Assembly: GCA_020161135.1 (NCBI GenBank)
Contig: JAIUOB010000001.1
Span: forward strand, 806,001 to 870,000
Direction of reading: 5' to 3'
DNA length: 64,000 bases
Source of the DNA: Gemmatimonadota bacterium
GTDB taxonomy: Bacteria; Gemmatimonadota; Gemmatimonadetes; Gemmatimonadales; Gemmatimonadaceae
The first letter of the stretch is position 1, and each line of letters starts with the position of its first letter. Below are positions 31,750-42,399 of this stretch, piece by piece. Made by a program: the position numbers and the translations under genes. The notes beneath the pieces were generated by a model that saw only the letters and a program-made list of their open reading frames with translations, was not told where the DNA came from and searched no databases.

Positions 31750-34374
31750 GTGCCTCCACCTGTGCACCCGCTCGTGTCCGCTTCGCCGTCCCCTGCAGCC
31801 TCCGGGCCTTCGCTCCCCCGCCCGCCACGCTCGTGGCGGGTGGATGCGCTGTTGTTCGTGGCAGCGGTCACGCTGGCGGAGCTGCTGCTGCACCTGGCGG
31901 TCGAGAACGCCCTGCCGTCGCTGGGACGCGGCGTGCGCTCGGTCGTGGACGCGGTCGGCATGGCGATCGTGGCCGGACCGCTCTTCGCTTGGACCATCTA
32001 TCGTCGGCAGATCGACCACAAGCTGGCATCGGTCACCACGGCCACGCATCGCGTGCCGGGCAGCCCGCACAAGCGCGTGCGCATTGTGGTCCTGGGCGCG
32101 CTGGTCGTCATCCTGCTGCTCGTCGGCGGGGCCCTCTGGGTGTACGTCCTCAACAGCCGCCCCACGCGCCTCCCCGCGACCGCCTTCACGCCCGACAGCG
32201 CGCAGGTGTATCTCGCGCGGCTGCAGGCGCACCATGAGGCGGAGATCGCACGCGGCGCGCACGCCGCCGGCATCGTCGCCGCCCTGCTGGTGGGGCTGCT
32301 GGGCGGGATGGTGCTCTTTGTCGTCGAACCGGTCGTGCGCCTGCTGCGCCGCCAGCACGCCGCCATCACGGCCCGGAGCATCGAGTACGAGCGGCTGGCG
32401 ATGGTCGCGCAGCGCACACGCAATGCGGTCGTCATCGCCGACGCGGCCCAGCGCATCGTCTGGGTGAACGAGGGGTTCACACGCCTCACCGGGTGGACGC
32501 TCGACGACGTCGCGGGGCGCCTGCCGAGTGAGTTCCTCCGGACCGACGAGACCGACACGGCACTCGCGAGCGAGCTCGATGCGCACGCCGTCGCGGGCAC
32601 CGCGCATCGCTGCGTGCTGCGCAATGTCGCGCGCGACGGTCGCCGCTTCTGGGTGGACATCGCCATCGAACCGCTGTTCGTGGACGGCCAGCTCGCCGGC
32701 TACCTGTCCGTGCAGACCGACGTCACGCGCATGATGGAGCACGAGGCGGCGCTGCGCGATGCGCAAGTGCGCGCGGAGTCGGCCAATCGCGCGAAGAGCG
32801 AGTTTCTCGCGAACATGAGCCATGAGATCCGCACGCCCCTCACGGCGCTGCTGGGGCACGCGGGGCTGCTGCACGAGGCGCTGCGCGAGGTCGGCGCCAG
32901 TCCGGCACAGCGCCAGGCCATCGAGACGATCGAAGCCGCCGGCGAACACCTCCTGCGTGTCCTCGGCGACATCCTCGACATCTCCCGCATCGAAGCGGGG
33001 CGCCTGCCGGTCGAGGCGGTGCCCACACCGCTTCCCACGCTGTTGCGCGAAGTCGAGCAGTTGCTGCAGCCTCGTGCCGCGGCGCGGGGGGTGCGCCTCG
33101 ACGCGAACCTGCGGACACCCGTGCCCGCGGTCATCCTCACCGATCCCACGCGGATGCGTCAGGTGCTCATGAACCTCGTCGGCAACGCGGCGAAGTTCAC
33201 CGAGGTCGGGCACATTCTCGTCGAGGCGGCCGTGACCGATACGCCGACCGGCTCGCAGCTGCTCGTTGCGGTCGAGGACACCGGTCCGGGGATGACCGCC
33301 GAACAGGCGGAGCAGCTGTTCGAGCCGTTCACGCAGGCGGACAGCTCGGTGACGCGCCGTTACGGTGGCACCGGGCTCGGACTCACCATCTCGCGGCGGC
33401 TCGCCGATCTGCTGGGGGGCACCGTCGCGCTGGTGCGCACCGCACCGGGCGAGGGCGCGCGCTTCGAACTGCGTCTGCCGCTGGCGACGCCCCCCGACAC
33501 CCCATGGGTGTCTGCACTGCCGACTACCGGCGCTGTGCCGTCCGCGCACCCGGCGGTCGCGCCACCCACACGGCTCGCTGGACGCGTGCTCGTAGCGGAA
33601 GACGGCGTCGACAATCAGCGCCTCATCACGCTGCTCCTCGAGCGCGCGGGCGCTGCCGTCACGGTCGCCGCCAATGGCGTCGAGGCGCTCGATCACCTCG
33701 GTGCCGCCCGCGAAGCGGGCGCGCCCTTCGATGTCCTGCTCACGGATATGCAAATGCCTGTCATGGATGGCTATACGCTGGCCCGCACGCTGCGCGCACG
33801 CGGCGACGAGATTCCCATCATCGCCCTCACCGCACACGCGATGGGAGACGATCGCGCGCGATGCCTCGAGGCCGGCTGCAACGAGTACGAGCCCAAGCCC
33901 ATCGATCGCGCGCGCCTCGTGGCGACGTGCGCACGGTGGATGCCGCACGCGCGCGCCGCGATGTCGGAGCCCCGGCCACAGGCGCCCGACGCCGCGTCGA
34001 CGGCCACCACCGGCACGACTCCCGCGCGCCTGCGCAGCGACCTCGTGGATGATCCGGACCTCGGGCCGCTCGTACGGCAGTTCGCCGCCGCGCTCCCGCA
34101 GCGCGTGGCCGCCCTGCGCGACGCCGTCACTGCGCACGACCTGCCGCAGGCCGCCCGGCTCGCGCACCAGCTCAAGGGCGCGGCCGGGAGCTACGGATTC
34201 CCGCGCATCGGTGAAGGGGCGCGCGCGCTCGAAGCGCCACTCGCCCTCGGCGACGATGTCGCCGCCGGCTTGCTGCTCGATCGCCTCGCGCGCCTCGCCG
34301 AGGCCGCGGCACGCCGGACGCCGGCCGCCGCGCACGCCGCGGTGGACCACCAGACGCTCGGGGAGGCCGCATGA
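31750..34374 (+). CDS. Membrane hybrid sensor histidine kinase with PAS, receiver and HPt domains
   Basis: An 874-residue hybrid kinase from a GTG. Two transmembrane segments (ALLFVAAVTLAELLLHLAVENAL and VVLGALVVILLLVGGALWVYVL, then GIVAALLVGLLGGMVLFVVEPV) are followed by PAS (IADAAQRIVWVNEGFTRLTGWTLDDV) and HisKA (ANMSHEIRTPLTALLGHAGLLHEAL), HATPase (DTGPGMTAEQAEQLFEPF, GGTGLGLT), receiver (VLVAEDGVDNQRLI...LLTDMQMPVMDGY...YEPKP) and an HPt domain (RLAHQLKGAAGSYGF). The REC plus HPt end makes a full phosphorelay. It starts a three-gene operon; the next gene overlaps by 4 bp. Confidence 0.95.
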   Translation: MPPPVHPLVSASPSPAASGPSLPRPPRSWRVDALLFVAAVTLAELLLHLAVENALPSLGRGVRSVVDAVGMAIVAGPLFAWTIYRRQIDHKLASVTTATHRVPGSPHKRVRIVVLGALVVILLLVGGALWVYVLNSRPTRLPATAFTPDSAQVYLARLQAHHEAEIARGAHAAGIVAALLVGLLGGMVLFVVEPVVRLLRRQHAAITARSIEYERLAMVAQRTRNAVVIADAAQRIVWVNEGFTRLTGWTLDDVAGRLPSEFLRTDETDTALASELDAHAVAGTAHRCVLRNVARDGRRFWVDIAIEPLFVDGQLAGYLSVQTDVTRMMEHEAALRDAQVRAESANRAKSEFLANMSHEIRTPLTALLGHAGLLHEALREVGASPAQRQAIETIEAAGEHLLRVLGDILDISRIEAGRLPVEAVPTPLPTLLREVEQLLQPRAAARGVRLDANLRTPVPAVILTDPTRMRQVLMNLVGNAAKFTEVGHILVEAAVTDTPTGSQLLVAVEDTGPGMTAEQAEQLFEPFTQADSSVTRRYGGTGLGLTISRRLADLLGGTVALVRTAPGEGARFELRLPLATPPDTPWVSALPTTGAVPSAHPAVAPPTRLAGRVLVAEDGVDNQRLITLLLERAGAAVTVAANGVEALDHLGAAREAGAPFDVLLTDMQMPVMDGYTLARTLRARGDEIPIIALTAHAMGDDRARCLEAGCNEYEPKPIDRARLVATCARWMPHARAAMSEPRPQAPDAASTATTGTTPARLRSDLVDDPDLGPLVRQFAAALPQRVAALRDAVTAHDLPQAARLAHQLKGAAGSYGFPRIGEGARALEAPLALGDDVAAGLLLDRLARLAEAAARRTPAAAHAAVDHQTLGEAA

Positions 34375-36128
34375 CCATGCCACCGCCGGTGACGGATCAG
34401 GACGCGATGATTCTCCTCATCGACGACGATCCGGACATCCTGATGCTCGTCGAGGCCATGCTGCGTCCGCTCGGCGTGCGCGTCGTGAGCGCGCCGGATG
34501 CCACGGCCGGCATCGCGCTCGCCGACACGACACGCCCCGATCTCATCCTGCTCGATCACGACCTGCCCGATGCCACCGGCCTGGAGGTGCTCGCGCGCCT
34601 GCAGGCCGCGCCACGGCTGGCCGAGGTGCCGGTCATCGTGGTGACAGGGTCGGAGCGGCGCGATGTGCTCACGGCCTGCTTCTCGGCCGGCGCCGCCGAC
34701 TACCTGCGCAAGCCGTTCTTCGGGGCCGAGCTGCGCGCCCGCGTGCAGACCGTGCTCGACCATCGGCGCCTCGTGGCGGAACTCGGGCGCGCGGCGCACG
34801 TGGACACGCTCACGGGGCTGCCGAACCGCGCGCTGCTGCAGCGACGGCTGCAGGGCGCCATCGAACGGGCCCGCGATGTCGACGGCTACGGGTTCGCCGT
34901 GATGTTCCTCGACATCGATCGCTTCAAGCTCATCAACGACAGCCTCGGGCACGACATGGGTGACCTGCTGCTGCGCGAGATCGCGCGGCGGTTGCGCGCC
35001 AACCTGCGCCCGCAGGACAGCGTGGGACGCGATGTCGGCGGCACCACGGTCGCGCGCCTGGGCGGCGACGAGTTCGTGGTGGTGCTCGACGACCTGCCGG
35101 ACGGCGCCGCGGCCTCGTCGGTGGCGGATCGGCTCATCGCGGTGCTCGAGGAGCCCTATCAGTTGGGGCAGCACCTCGTGCGCAGCAGCGCGTCGGTGGG
35201 CATCGTGCACAGCGATGCCGGCTACACGCACGCCGAGGAGATGCTGCGTGACGCGGACATCGCGATGTACGAGGCGAAGGCGCGGGGGAAGGGCTGTCAC
35301 GCGCGCTTCACGCCGGCCATGCGGGAGGCCGTGCGGCGCCGCCTGCGCATCGAGACCGCGCTGCGCGACGCGCTGGGCACCGACCAGTTCCATCTCGTGT
35401 ACCAGCCCATCGTCTCGCTCGAGACGCGTCGCTTGGAGGGCGTCGAGGCGCTGCTGCGCTGGCGGCATCCCGAGCTCGGCCTCCTCATGCCCGGCGAGTT
35501 CATCCCCGTGGCCGAGGAGACTCGGCTCATCCTGCCGCTGGCCGATCGTGTCCTGCAGATGGCGTGTACACAGTTCGCCGAGTGGCAGCACCGCTTTCCG
35601 CGGCACGCGCCACCGTCGATCAGCGTGAACCTGTCGCGCGTGCAGCTCGCCGATCCCGGCCTCGTGGCGCGCTCGCTGGCCATCATGCAGCAGGCCGGCG
35701 TCGACCCGTCGCAGGTGCAGCTCGAAGTGACCGAGTCGCAGCTCATGCAGCAGCGCACCATGGCCATGGAGCTGCTCGACGGGTTCAAGCATCACGGCGT
35801 GCGCCTCGCCATGGACGACTTCGGCGCCGGCTACTCGTCGCTGTCGTGCCTGCAGGAGTATCCATTCGATGTGCTCAAGATCGACCGCGCGCTCATCGAG
35901 CAGGTGAACCGCGGGCGCGGGTACGCGGCGCTGCTGCACGCCGTGGTGACGCTGGCCGAGAACCTGGGACTCGACGTGGTGGCGGAGGGCATCGAGCGTC
36001 CCGAACAGCTCGCGCTGCTGCAGGGACTCGGCTGCACCTACGGCCAGGGCTTTCTCATCGACCGACCGCTCGAGGTCGCCGTGCTCGAGGCGCGTTGGCG
36101 CAACGCGCAGTGGCCGGAGGCGGCGTGA
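34371..36128 (+). CDS. REC-GGDEF-EAL cyclic-di-GMP response regulator
   Basis: A 585-residue response regulator. The receiver (LLIDDDPDILMLV...LILLDHDLPDATG...LRKPF) is followed by GGDEF (VDTLTGLPNRALL, FLDIDRFKLINDSLGH, RLGGDEFVVVL) and EAL (YQPIVSLETRRLEGVEALLRWRHPE, SVNLSRVQL, LAMDDFGAGYSSLSCL, KIDRALI). The GGDEF and EAL motifs look intact, so it could make or degrade c-di-GMP. Its ATG overlaps the upstream kinase stop by 4 nt, so the kinase/HPt is the likely phosphodonor. Its TGA overlaps the HDOD start by 4 nt. Confidence 0.95.
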   Translation: MTMPPPVTDQDAMILLIDDDPDILMLVEAMLRPLGVRVVSAPDATAGIALADTTRPDLILLDHDLPDATGLEVLARLQAAPRLAEVPVIVVTGSERRDVLTACFSAGAADYLRKPFFGAELRARVQTVLDHRRLVAELGRAAHVDTLTGLPNRALLQRRLQGAIERARDVDGYGFAVMFLDIDRFKLINDSLGHDMGDLLLREIARRLRANLRPQDSVGRDVGGTTVARLGGDEFVVVLDDLPDGAAASSVADRLIAVLEEPYQLGQHLVRSSASVGIVHSDAGYTHAEEMLRDADIAMYEAKARGKGCHARFTPAMREAVRRRLRIETALRDALGTDQFHLVYQPIVSLETRRLEGVEALLRWRHPELGLLMPGEFIPVAEETRLILPLADRVLQMACTQFAEWQHRFPRHAPPSISVNLSRVQLADPGLVARSLAIMQQAGVDPSQVQLEVTESQLMQQRTMAMELLDGFKHHGVRLAMDDFGAGYSSLSCLQEYPFDVLKIDRALIEQVNRGRGYAALLHAVVTLAENLGLDVVAEGIERPEQLALLQGLGCTYGQGFLIDRPLEVAVLEARWRNAQWPEAA

Positions 36129-36982
36129 AGACCTTCGTCCTGCGTGACGCCATCGAGCAGTTGGGCGCCGTGGCGACGTTGCCGGGTGTCGCCGTGCGCA
36201 TCATGCGCATCGCGAGCGACCCGGGCGCCACCGAGGAAGACCTGCTGCAGGCGCTCCACACCGATCCGCCCCTCTCGGCGCGCGTGCTCAAGGTCGTGAA
36301 CTCGGCGTTCTACCGGCGGCAGCGCGAAGTGGGTGCGTTGCGGGCGGCGGTGCGCATGCTCGGCGTGGACGCCGTGCGCAACATTGCGCTGGCCGCGTCG
36401 CTGCATCGCCTCTTCCGGGGCGGGCGCGGCATCCCCGACTTCGATCCGGCGTCGGTGTGGAGTCACAGCGTGGCCGTCGGCGCGGCGGCGCGGCGCGTGG
36501 CGCTGGAGACGCGGCTCGTCGAGCCGGAGGAGGCGTTGCTGGCGGGTCTGCTGCATGACATCGGCCTCATCGTGGCGATGCAGGCGCGCCCGCGCGAGTT
36601 CGCCGTGCTCATCCAACGGGCCGCACAGGAGCCGCACGTGCCGTTCCGCGTACTCGAGGAGGACGTGCTCGGGGCAACGCACGAGGAGTTCGGGGGGGCG
36701 CTGTGTGACGCATGGAACTTCCCGGCGCCGCTCACGCACGCCTGTCGCAGTCACCACGATGCGCGCATCGTCCCGGCGGAGGGAGGGCACATGCCCGCCA
36801 TCATCCACGTCGCCGACGTCATCGCCGCCGGCCTGGGCGAGGGCTTCACGCGCACCGTCGAGGTCACGGCGCCGGATCCGGGCGTGCTGGCGGTGCTGCA
36901 GCTCGATGTGGACGCCCTGGCGTTCATCACGGCCAGGGCCCGCGAGGATGCGGCGACAGCGGCGGCGGTCTTCTCGGCGTGA
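36125..36982 (+). CDS. HDOD-domain protein
   Basis: A 285-residue HDOD protein (GTG start overlapping the previous stop as GTGA). Residues ~10-200 match HDOD: GVAVRIMRIASDPGATEEDLLQALHTDPPLSARVLKVVNSAFYRRQREVGALRAAVRMLGVDAVRNIALAASL and EALLAGLLHDIGLIVAM (the HD pair is kept here), with SHHDARIVPAEGGHMPAIIHVADVIAAGLGE. HDOD proteins are signalling partners of HK/GGDEF systems. It closes the three-gene operon and should act downstream of the c-di-GMP response regulator. Several HD-like motifs are intact, so phosphohydrolase activity is not excluded. Confidence 0.88.
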   Translation: MKTFVLRDAIEQLGAVATLPGVAVRIMRIASDPGATEEDLLQALHTDPPLSARVLKVVNSAFYRRQREVGALRAAVRMLGVDAVRNIALAASLHRLFRGGRGIPDFDPASVWSHSVAVGAAARRVALETRLVEPEEALLAGLLHDIGLIVAMQARPREFAVLIQRAAQEPHVPFRVLEEDVLGATHEEFGGALCDAWNFPAPLTHACRSHHDARIVPAEGGHMPAIIHVADVIAAGLGEGFTRTVEVTAPDPGVLAVLQLDVDALAFITARAREDAATAAAVFSA

Positions 36983-37006
36983 CCGCGTGGGCGCTAGCTT
37001 GGCGAC

Positions 37007-37333
37007 ATGCACCTCGACGACTACCAGCAACTGGCGGCCCGCACTCTCGGCCGTGACCGGACGCACGAGCAGCAGCTCTCCAACGCCGCCCTCGGGCTCA
37101 CCGGCGAGGCCGGCGAGGTCGCGGAGCTCATCAAGAAGCACCTGTTCCACGCGACGCCGCTCGACGGCGATGCCCTGGTGAAGGAGCTGGGCGACTGCCT
37201 TTGGTACCTCGCGGCCTTCGCGACGGTGCAGGGGCTGTCGCTCGACGACATCGCGCAGCGCAACATCGACAAGCTGCGCAAGCGCTACCCGGAAGGCTTC
37301 GACCCCGAGCGCAGTCGCAACAGAACGGAGTGA
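37007..37333 (+). CDS. MazG-like nucleotide pyrophosphohydrolase
   Basis: A 108-residue MazG-family protein: YQQLAARTLGRDRTHEQQLSNAALGLTGEAGEVAELIKKHLFH and KELGDCLWYLAAFATVQGLSLDDIAQRNIDKLRKRYPEGF. The GEAGEVAE and KELGD motifs hold the Mg-binding glutamates/aspartates of the MazG fold. It hydrolyses nucleoside triphosphates, possibly as a housecleaning enzyme. Length and the single MazG module are normal. It starts 24 bp after the HDOD gene and may be part of the same transcript, though no function links them. Confidence 0.9.
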   Translation: MHLDDYQQLAARTLGRDRTHEQQLSNAALGLTGEAGEVAELIKKHLFHATPLDGDALVKELGDCLWYLAAFATVQGLSLDDIAQRNIDKLRKRYPEGFDPERSRNRTE

Positions 37334-37357
37334 GGCGACCGCGTCACCGCGGACGCA

Positions 37358-38803
37358 TCACCCCGGCCGCGGTGCCAGGAACGACTGGCCGTCGAAGGGG
37401 AGCTCGTGCGCGACATCCAGCAAGGCCAGCGCGCTCGGCACGACGTCGGTCGTGCGCTGCGGTGCGCGCGCCGGCACGTCGAGCAGCAGCGGCACGAGCA
37501 TCTGCTCGCGCAGCAGGGCGCCGTGGGTCGACACATGCTCGACCGGTTCGAAACGCGCCCGCAGGTCCCACGCCGGCGCCGCCGATACGATGATGTCGCC
37601 GCTGCGCGTCGATGACGCGAGCAGCGACACCTGCACGAGCGCGTCGGGGTAGGCGGTCTGCGCACACACGGCCCATGCCGCCGCCGCGTCGAGCCCCGCG
37701 TGCGCGCCGCCGAGCCCCAGCGGATCTCCCGACTGCGGCACGTAATCCCACCGCGTGGCCGCGCCTTCACCATGGCGGATGATGTGTGCCTGGGCACCGT
37801 CGGCGCGGCGAAGCTCGACGGTGTGTCCGTCGTGCGCGACCATGAGTAGGTCGATCGACTCCCGAGCGAGCAGCCGCTGCGCGAGCGACTCCCATCGGGG
37901 CGCGAGCGCTGGCCACCAGCGGCGCACACGTTCCTCGGGGGCGAGGTAGAGGTGCGCCATGGCATTGCCACCCACCATGAGCGCCACATCCGCACGCCGC
38001 GTGCCCAACTGCGGATGCGCGAGCACGCGCAGCCCCTCGCGTTCGAGCCAGCCATGCAGGTCGTCGTGGCGGGACACCGGCGCGTGTCCGTGGTCGCCCA
38101 CCAGCCAGACATGCAGCGTGTCGCCCCAACCACCCGCGTGGGCCGCGCGACGCGCCTCGGCAACGGCGGCGTCGATGTCGCCCAGCGCGGTGCGCACCGC
38201 GTCCGAACGCCCGCCGAGCTTGTGCGCGAACTTGTCGGGGCTGGTGATGGCAAGGAGTGACAGGCGGGGCCGCACGCGAGCGAACCGGCGCAGGAACTGC
38301 GCGGTCGCGGCCTGCTCGACGCGGCGCCAGCCGGCCAGATCGCCACGAAAGTGCGCCGGCGCCGCGCGCAGCATCCAGCCGATGCCCCGCCCGATGCGCC
38401 CATGTGTTGCGCCGCGCGCCAGCATGCTCATGGCCGACAGCGACGGGCGCACGAGTTCGAGCAGTGTGGGTGCGTCGTGCGCGACATCGCGATCGACATG
38501 CCAGATGTCGATGCCGGCATAACTGCGCGCCTGCGACGTCGACCACCGCAGCCGACGTGACCGGTCGAACCACCGGAGCCCGGGCAGTCCCACCGAGGCC
38601 GGGTGACGTCCCATCACGAACGGGACGTAGGCGGGCCCGGTCACCGACGGAAAGGAGGCAGTGACCTCATGCAATCCACCGCGTGTCGCCAGGGCCGCCA
38701 ACGCCGGGGTTCGCCCCGCCGCGATCTCCTCGTGCAGCACATCGGGCCGCACGCCATCCGCCACCACGAGCAACAGCCGTGGCGTCGTGGTATCATGCGA
38801 CAC
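37358..38803 (-). CDS. Type I phosphodiesterase/nucleotide pyrophosphatase family protein
   Basis: A 481-residue alkaline-phosphatase-superfamily enzyme starting at a GTG (38803). LLLVVADGVRPDVLHEE, the Thr/Ser region SFPSVTGPAYVPFVMGRHPASVGLPGLRWFDRS, KFAHKLG, and VWLVGDHGHAPVSRHDDL are the metal- and substrate-binding motifs of the nucleotide pyrophosphatase/type I phosphodiesterase group. The catalytic Thr is in SVTGPAY. No signal peptide is obvious, so it may be cytoplasmic. Substrate unknown. The longer upstream frame lies over the LOG gene and is noncoding. Confidence 0.87.
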   Translation of the reverse strand: MSHDTTTPRLLLVVADGVRPDVLHEEIAAGRTPALAALATRGGLHEVTASFPSVTGPAYVPFVMGRHPASVGLPGLRWFDRSRRLRWSTSQARSYAGIDIWHVDRDVAHDAPTLLELVRPSLSAMSMLARGATHGRIGRGIGWMLRAAPAHFRGDLAGWRRVEQAATAQFLRRFARVRPRLSLLAITSPDKFAHKLGGRSDAVRTALGDIDAAVAEARRAAHAGGWGDTLHVWLVGDHGHAPVSRHDDLHGWLEREGLRVLAHPQLGTRRADVALMVGGNAMAHLYLAPEERVRRWWPALAPRWESLAQRLLARESIDLLMVAHDGHTVELRRADGAQAHIIRHGEGAATRWDYVPQSGDPLGLGGAHAGLDAAAAWAVCAQTAYPDALVQVSLLASSTRSGDIIVSAAPAWDLRARFEPVEHVSTHGALLREQMLVPLLLDVPARAPQRTTDVVPSALALLDVAHELPFDGQSFLAPRPG

Positions 38804-38898
38804 CGACCCGCTCCCCACCGCGCGTCGCGGCGTCGTCTCGTCGTTCCACCGTGCCCTCCCGCACCCGCGTACCTGTCCGCTCACGCATCCCGTCACGC

Positions 38899-39842
38899 AT
38901 GGCGAAGACACCCCGCCCACGTCGTACCGCCGCGCCGCGCAAGGGCGCTGCCCGCACCGCCACCGGCAAGCAGGCCTCGCCCGATGCCCGCGCGAAAGCG
39001 GAACACCAGTCGCTCGAAGGATTGATCGAGCGCACGCGTGAAGGCCATCGCAAGGCCGGGCGAGAGCCGGAGGCGCCGCAGGGCCTCGTGTCGAGCGGCG
39101 CCCGCGCGGTGCGACGCATGGACCCGCGTCTCGTCGACCAGGCCATCCGTGATCGCCCAACGCTCACCGAGGACGAAAAGCTCCTGCAGGCGCCCTCCGA
39201 CACCGCGGCGGCGTTCACCACCTCCGACCCGTGGCGCGTCATGCGCATCATGTCGGAGTTCGTGGAGGGCTTCGACGCGTTGGCGGAGGTGCAGAAGGGC
39301 GTCACCATCTTCGGCTCGGCGCGCACGGGGCCCGACGATCCGCAATACGAAGCGGCGCGTGAGACCGCGCGCCTCCTCGCCGCGCAGGGGTTCTCCATCA
39401 TCACGGGCGCGGGGCCCGGCATCATGGAGGCCGCCAACCGCGGTGCAAAGGACGGCGGGGGCCACTCCGTGGGGTGCAACATCGAGTTGCCGTTCGAGCA
39501 GGGCGCGAACCCGTACGTCGACACCCTCGTCAATTTCCGCTACTTCTTCGTGCGGAAGACGATGTTCATCAAGTACTCGAACGCGTTCATCATCTTCCCG
39601 GGCGGCTTCGGCACGCTCGATGAGCTGTTCGAGGCGCTCACGCTCATCCAGACGGGGAAGATCTTCCAGTTCCCGGTGATCCTGTTTGGGCGGCACTACT
39701 GGGCGGGGCTCCTGCGCTGGATCCGCTCGCGGGTGGCTGGCGAGGGCAAGATCTCCCCGGGCGATCTCGATCTCGTGCTGCTCACCGACGATCCCGCCGA
39801 GGCCGCGCAGGCCGTGATCGATGCCCACGCCGCGCAGGCGGC

Positions 39843-39867
<25 letters not shown>
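38899..39867 (+). CDS. LOG-family protein (TIGR00730, cytokinin riboside 5'-monophosphate phosphoribohydrolase-like)
   Basis: A 322-residue protein. The first ~75 residues are basic and probably disordered (KTPRPRRTAAPRKGAARTA). The rest is the LOG/lysine-decarboxylase-like fold: VTIFGSARTGPDDP, GFSIITGAGPGIMEAANRGAKDGGG, the PGGFGTLDELFEALTLIQT motif (PGGxGTxxE) and YFFVRKTMFIKYSNAFII. Members hydrolyse nucleoside monophosphate ribose-base bonds. The ATG at 38899 follows MAKTPRP; upstream extension is rejected. The 3' end overlaps the decayed kinase frame by 25 bp, but only in its shifted reading frame. Confidence 0.87.
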
Positions 39868-41386
<1,519 letters not shown>

Positions 41387-41387
<1 letters not shown>

Positions 41388-42205
41388 CAGGCCACGGCCA
41401 TGTGCTGCGCGGCCCAGTCGAGTGTGTCCCGCAGCACCGGTGCCAGCAGCTCCGGGTGCGTGACGTGCGGGAGATGCCCGTCAACATCGAGGATGTGCAT
41501 GGCGCGGCAGGGCGTGTGGGCCGCGAGATACTCGGCCACACCGAGCGGGACGGCGAAATCCTCGCGCGCCTGGATGATCGTCACCGGATGCGTCACCTGC
41601 GTGAGCATGGCGCGCAGATCACTCTGCATCATCGCCCGCAGGAAGGCCCGGCCGGTGTCGGGACGCATGGCGCCAAGCGACGCGAGGAAATCGCGCAGTT
41701 GCAGAGGCGTGCCCGTCGTGCCCAGCGCGTGGCGGGCAAAGCCCGCCATCCACGACGCGAGGTCGGCGTCGGCCTCGGCGAGGAGGGTCGCGACGGTGGC
41801 GTCGCTGAAGCCGCCGTGGTAGCCCGGCAGCTCGCGGTAGCAGGGCGACGCGCCGATGAGGACGAGCGAGTGAAACAGGTCGGGCGCCCGCAGGCTCGCG
41901 AGCAGGCCGATCATGCCGCTCATCGAGTGCCCGACGAAGACCACCGGCCGGACGTCGAGCGCGGTCAGGAGGCCGACGAGATCGTCGGCGTGGGCTTCGA
42001 GGGTGGTGTAGCGCTCGGCGTCCCACGCGGCATGGGAGCTCGGCGAGGTCCCGACGTAGTCGAAGTGCACCGCCTGCCAGGCGTCGGGCACGGCCGGGGC
42101 GAGCGGAAGCCAGCACCCCTGGCGGGTGCTGAAGCCGTTCCCGAACACGACATGGTGCGCTCCGGTGCCGCGTCGGGTCGCATCCATGAGTTGCGCGAGC
42201 TGCAT
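41387..42205 (-). CDS. RsbQ-like alpha/beta hydrolase (KAI2/D14-related fold)
   Basis: A 272-residue hydrolase. The RsbQ signature is strong: GFSTRQGCWLPLAPAV, VHFDYVGTS, VFVGHSMSGMIGLLASLRAPDLF, LIGASPCYRELPGYHGGF. The catalytic triad fits by position: S94 (GHSMSG), D216 (REDFAVPL) and H244 (DVDGHLPHVTH), close to RsbQ S96/D219/H247. In Bacillus, RsbQ partners the PAS phosphatase RsbP; the same fold includes plant karrikin/strigolactone receptors. Here the partner is a histidine kinase, whose start overlaps this gene's stop as TGATG. It likely binds a small hydrophobic ligand; ligand unknown. Confidence 0.9.
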
Positions 42206-42399
42206 CGAGGTAGGGGCGGTGGCGCAGACGGGCCGGTCGCGCGGGAAAGCGGGGTGGGCCGACGAAATCGGCCCTCTACGGAGGAATAGAGTAGGCCGCG
42301 TTCCAATGCGCACAACCCGGAAAAGCCCGACACCAAGCCGGACTACGCACAAATACCGATTGTTTCGTTCGGGTTTGAATTTACCTTCACAATCGCTTC

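Noticed and set aside
31357..34383. A 1008-residue minus-strand frame over the hybrid kinase
   Set aside because: Shadow of the plus-strand PAS/HisKA/REC gene; no recognisable domain.
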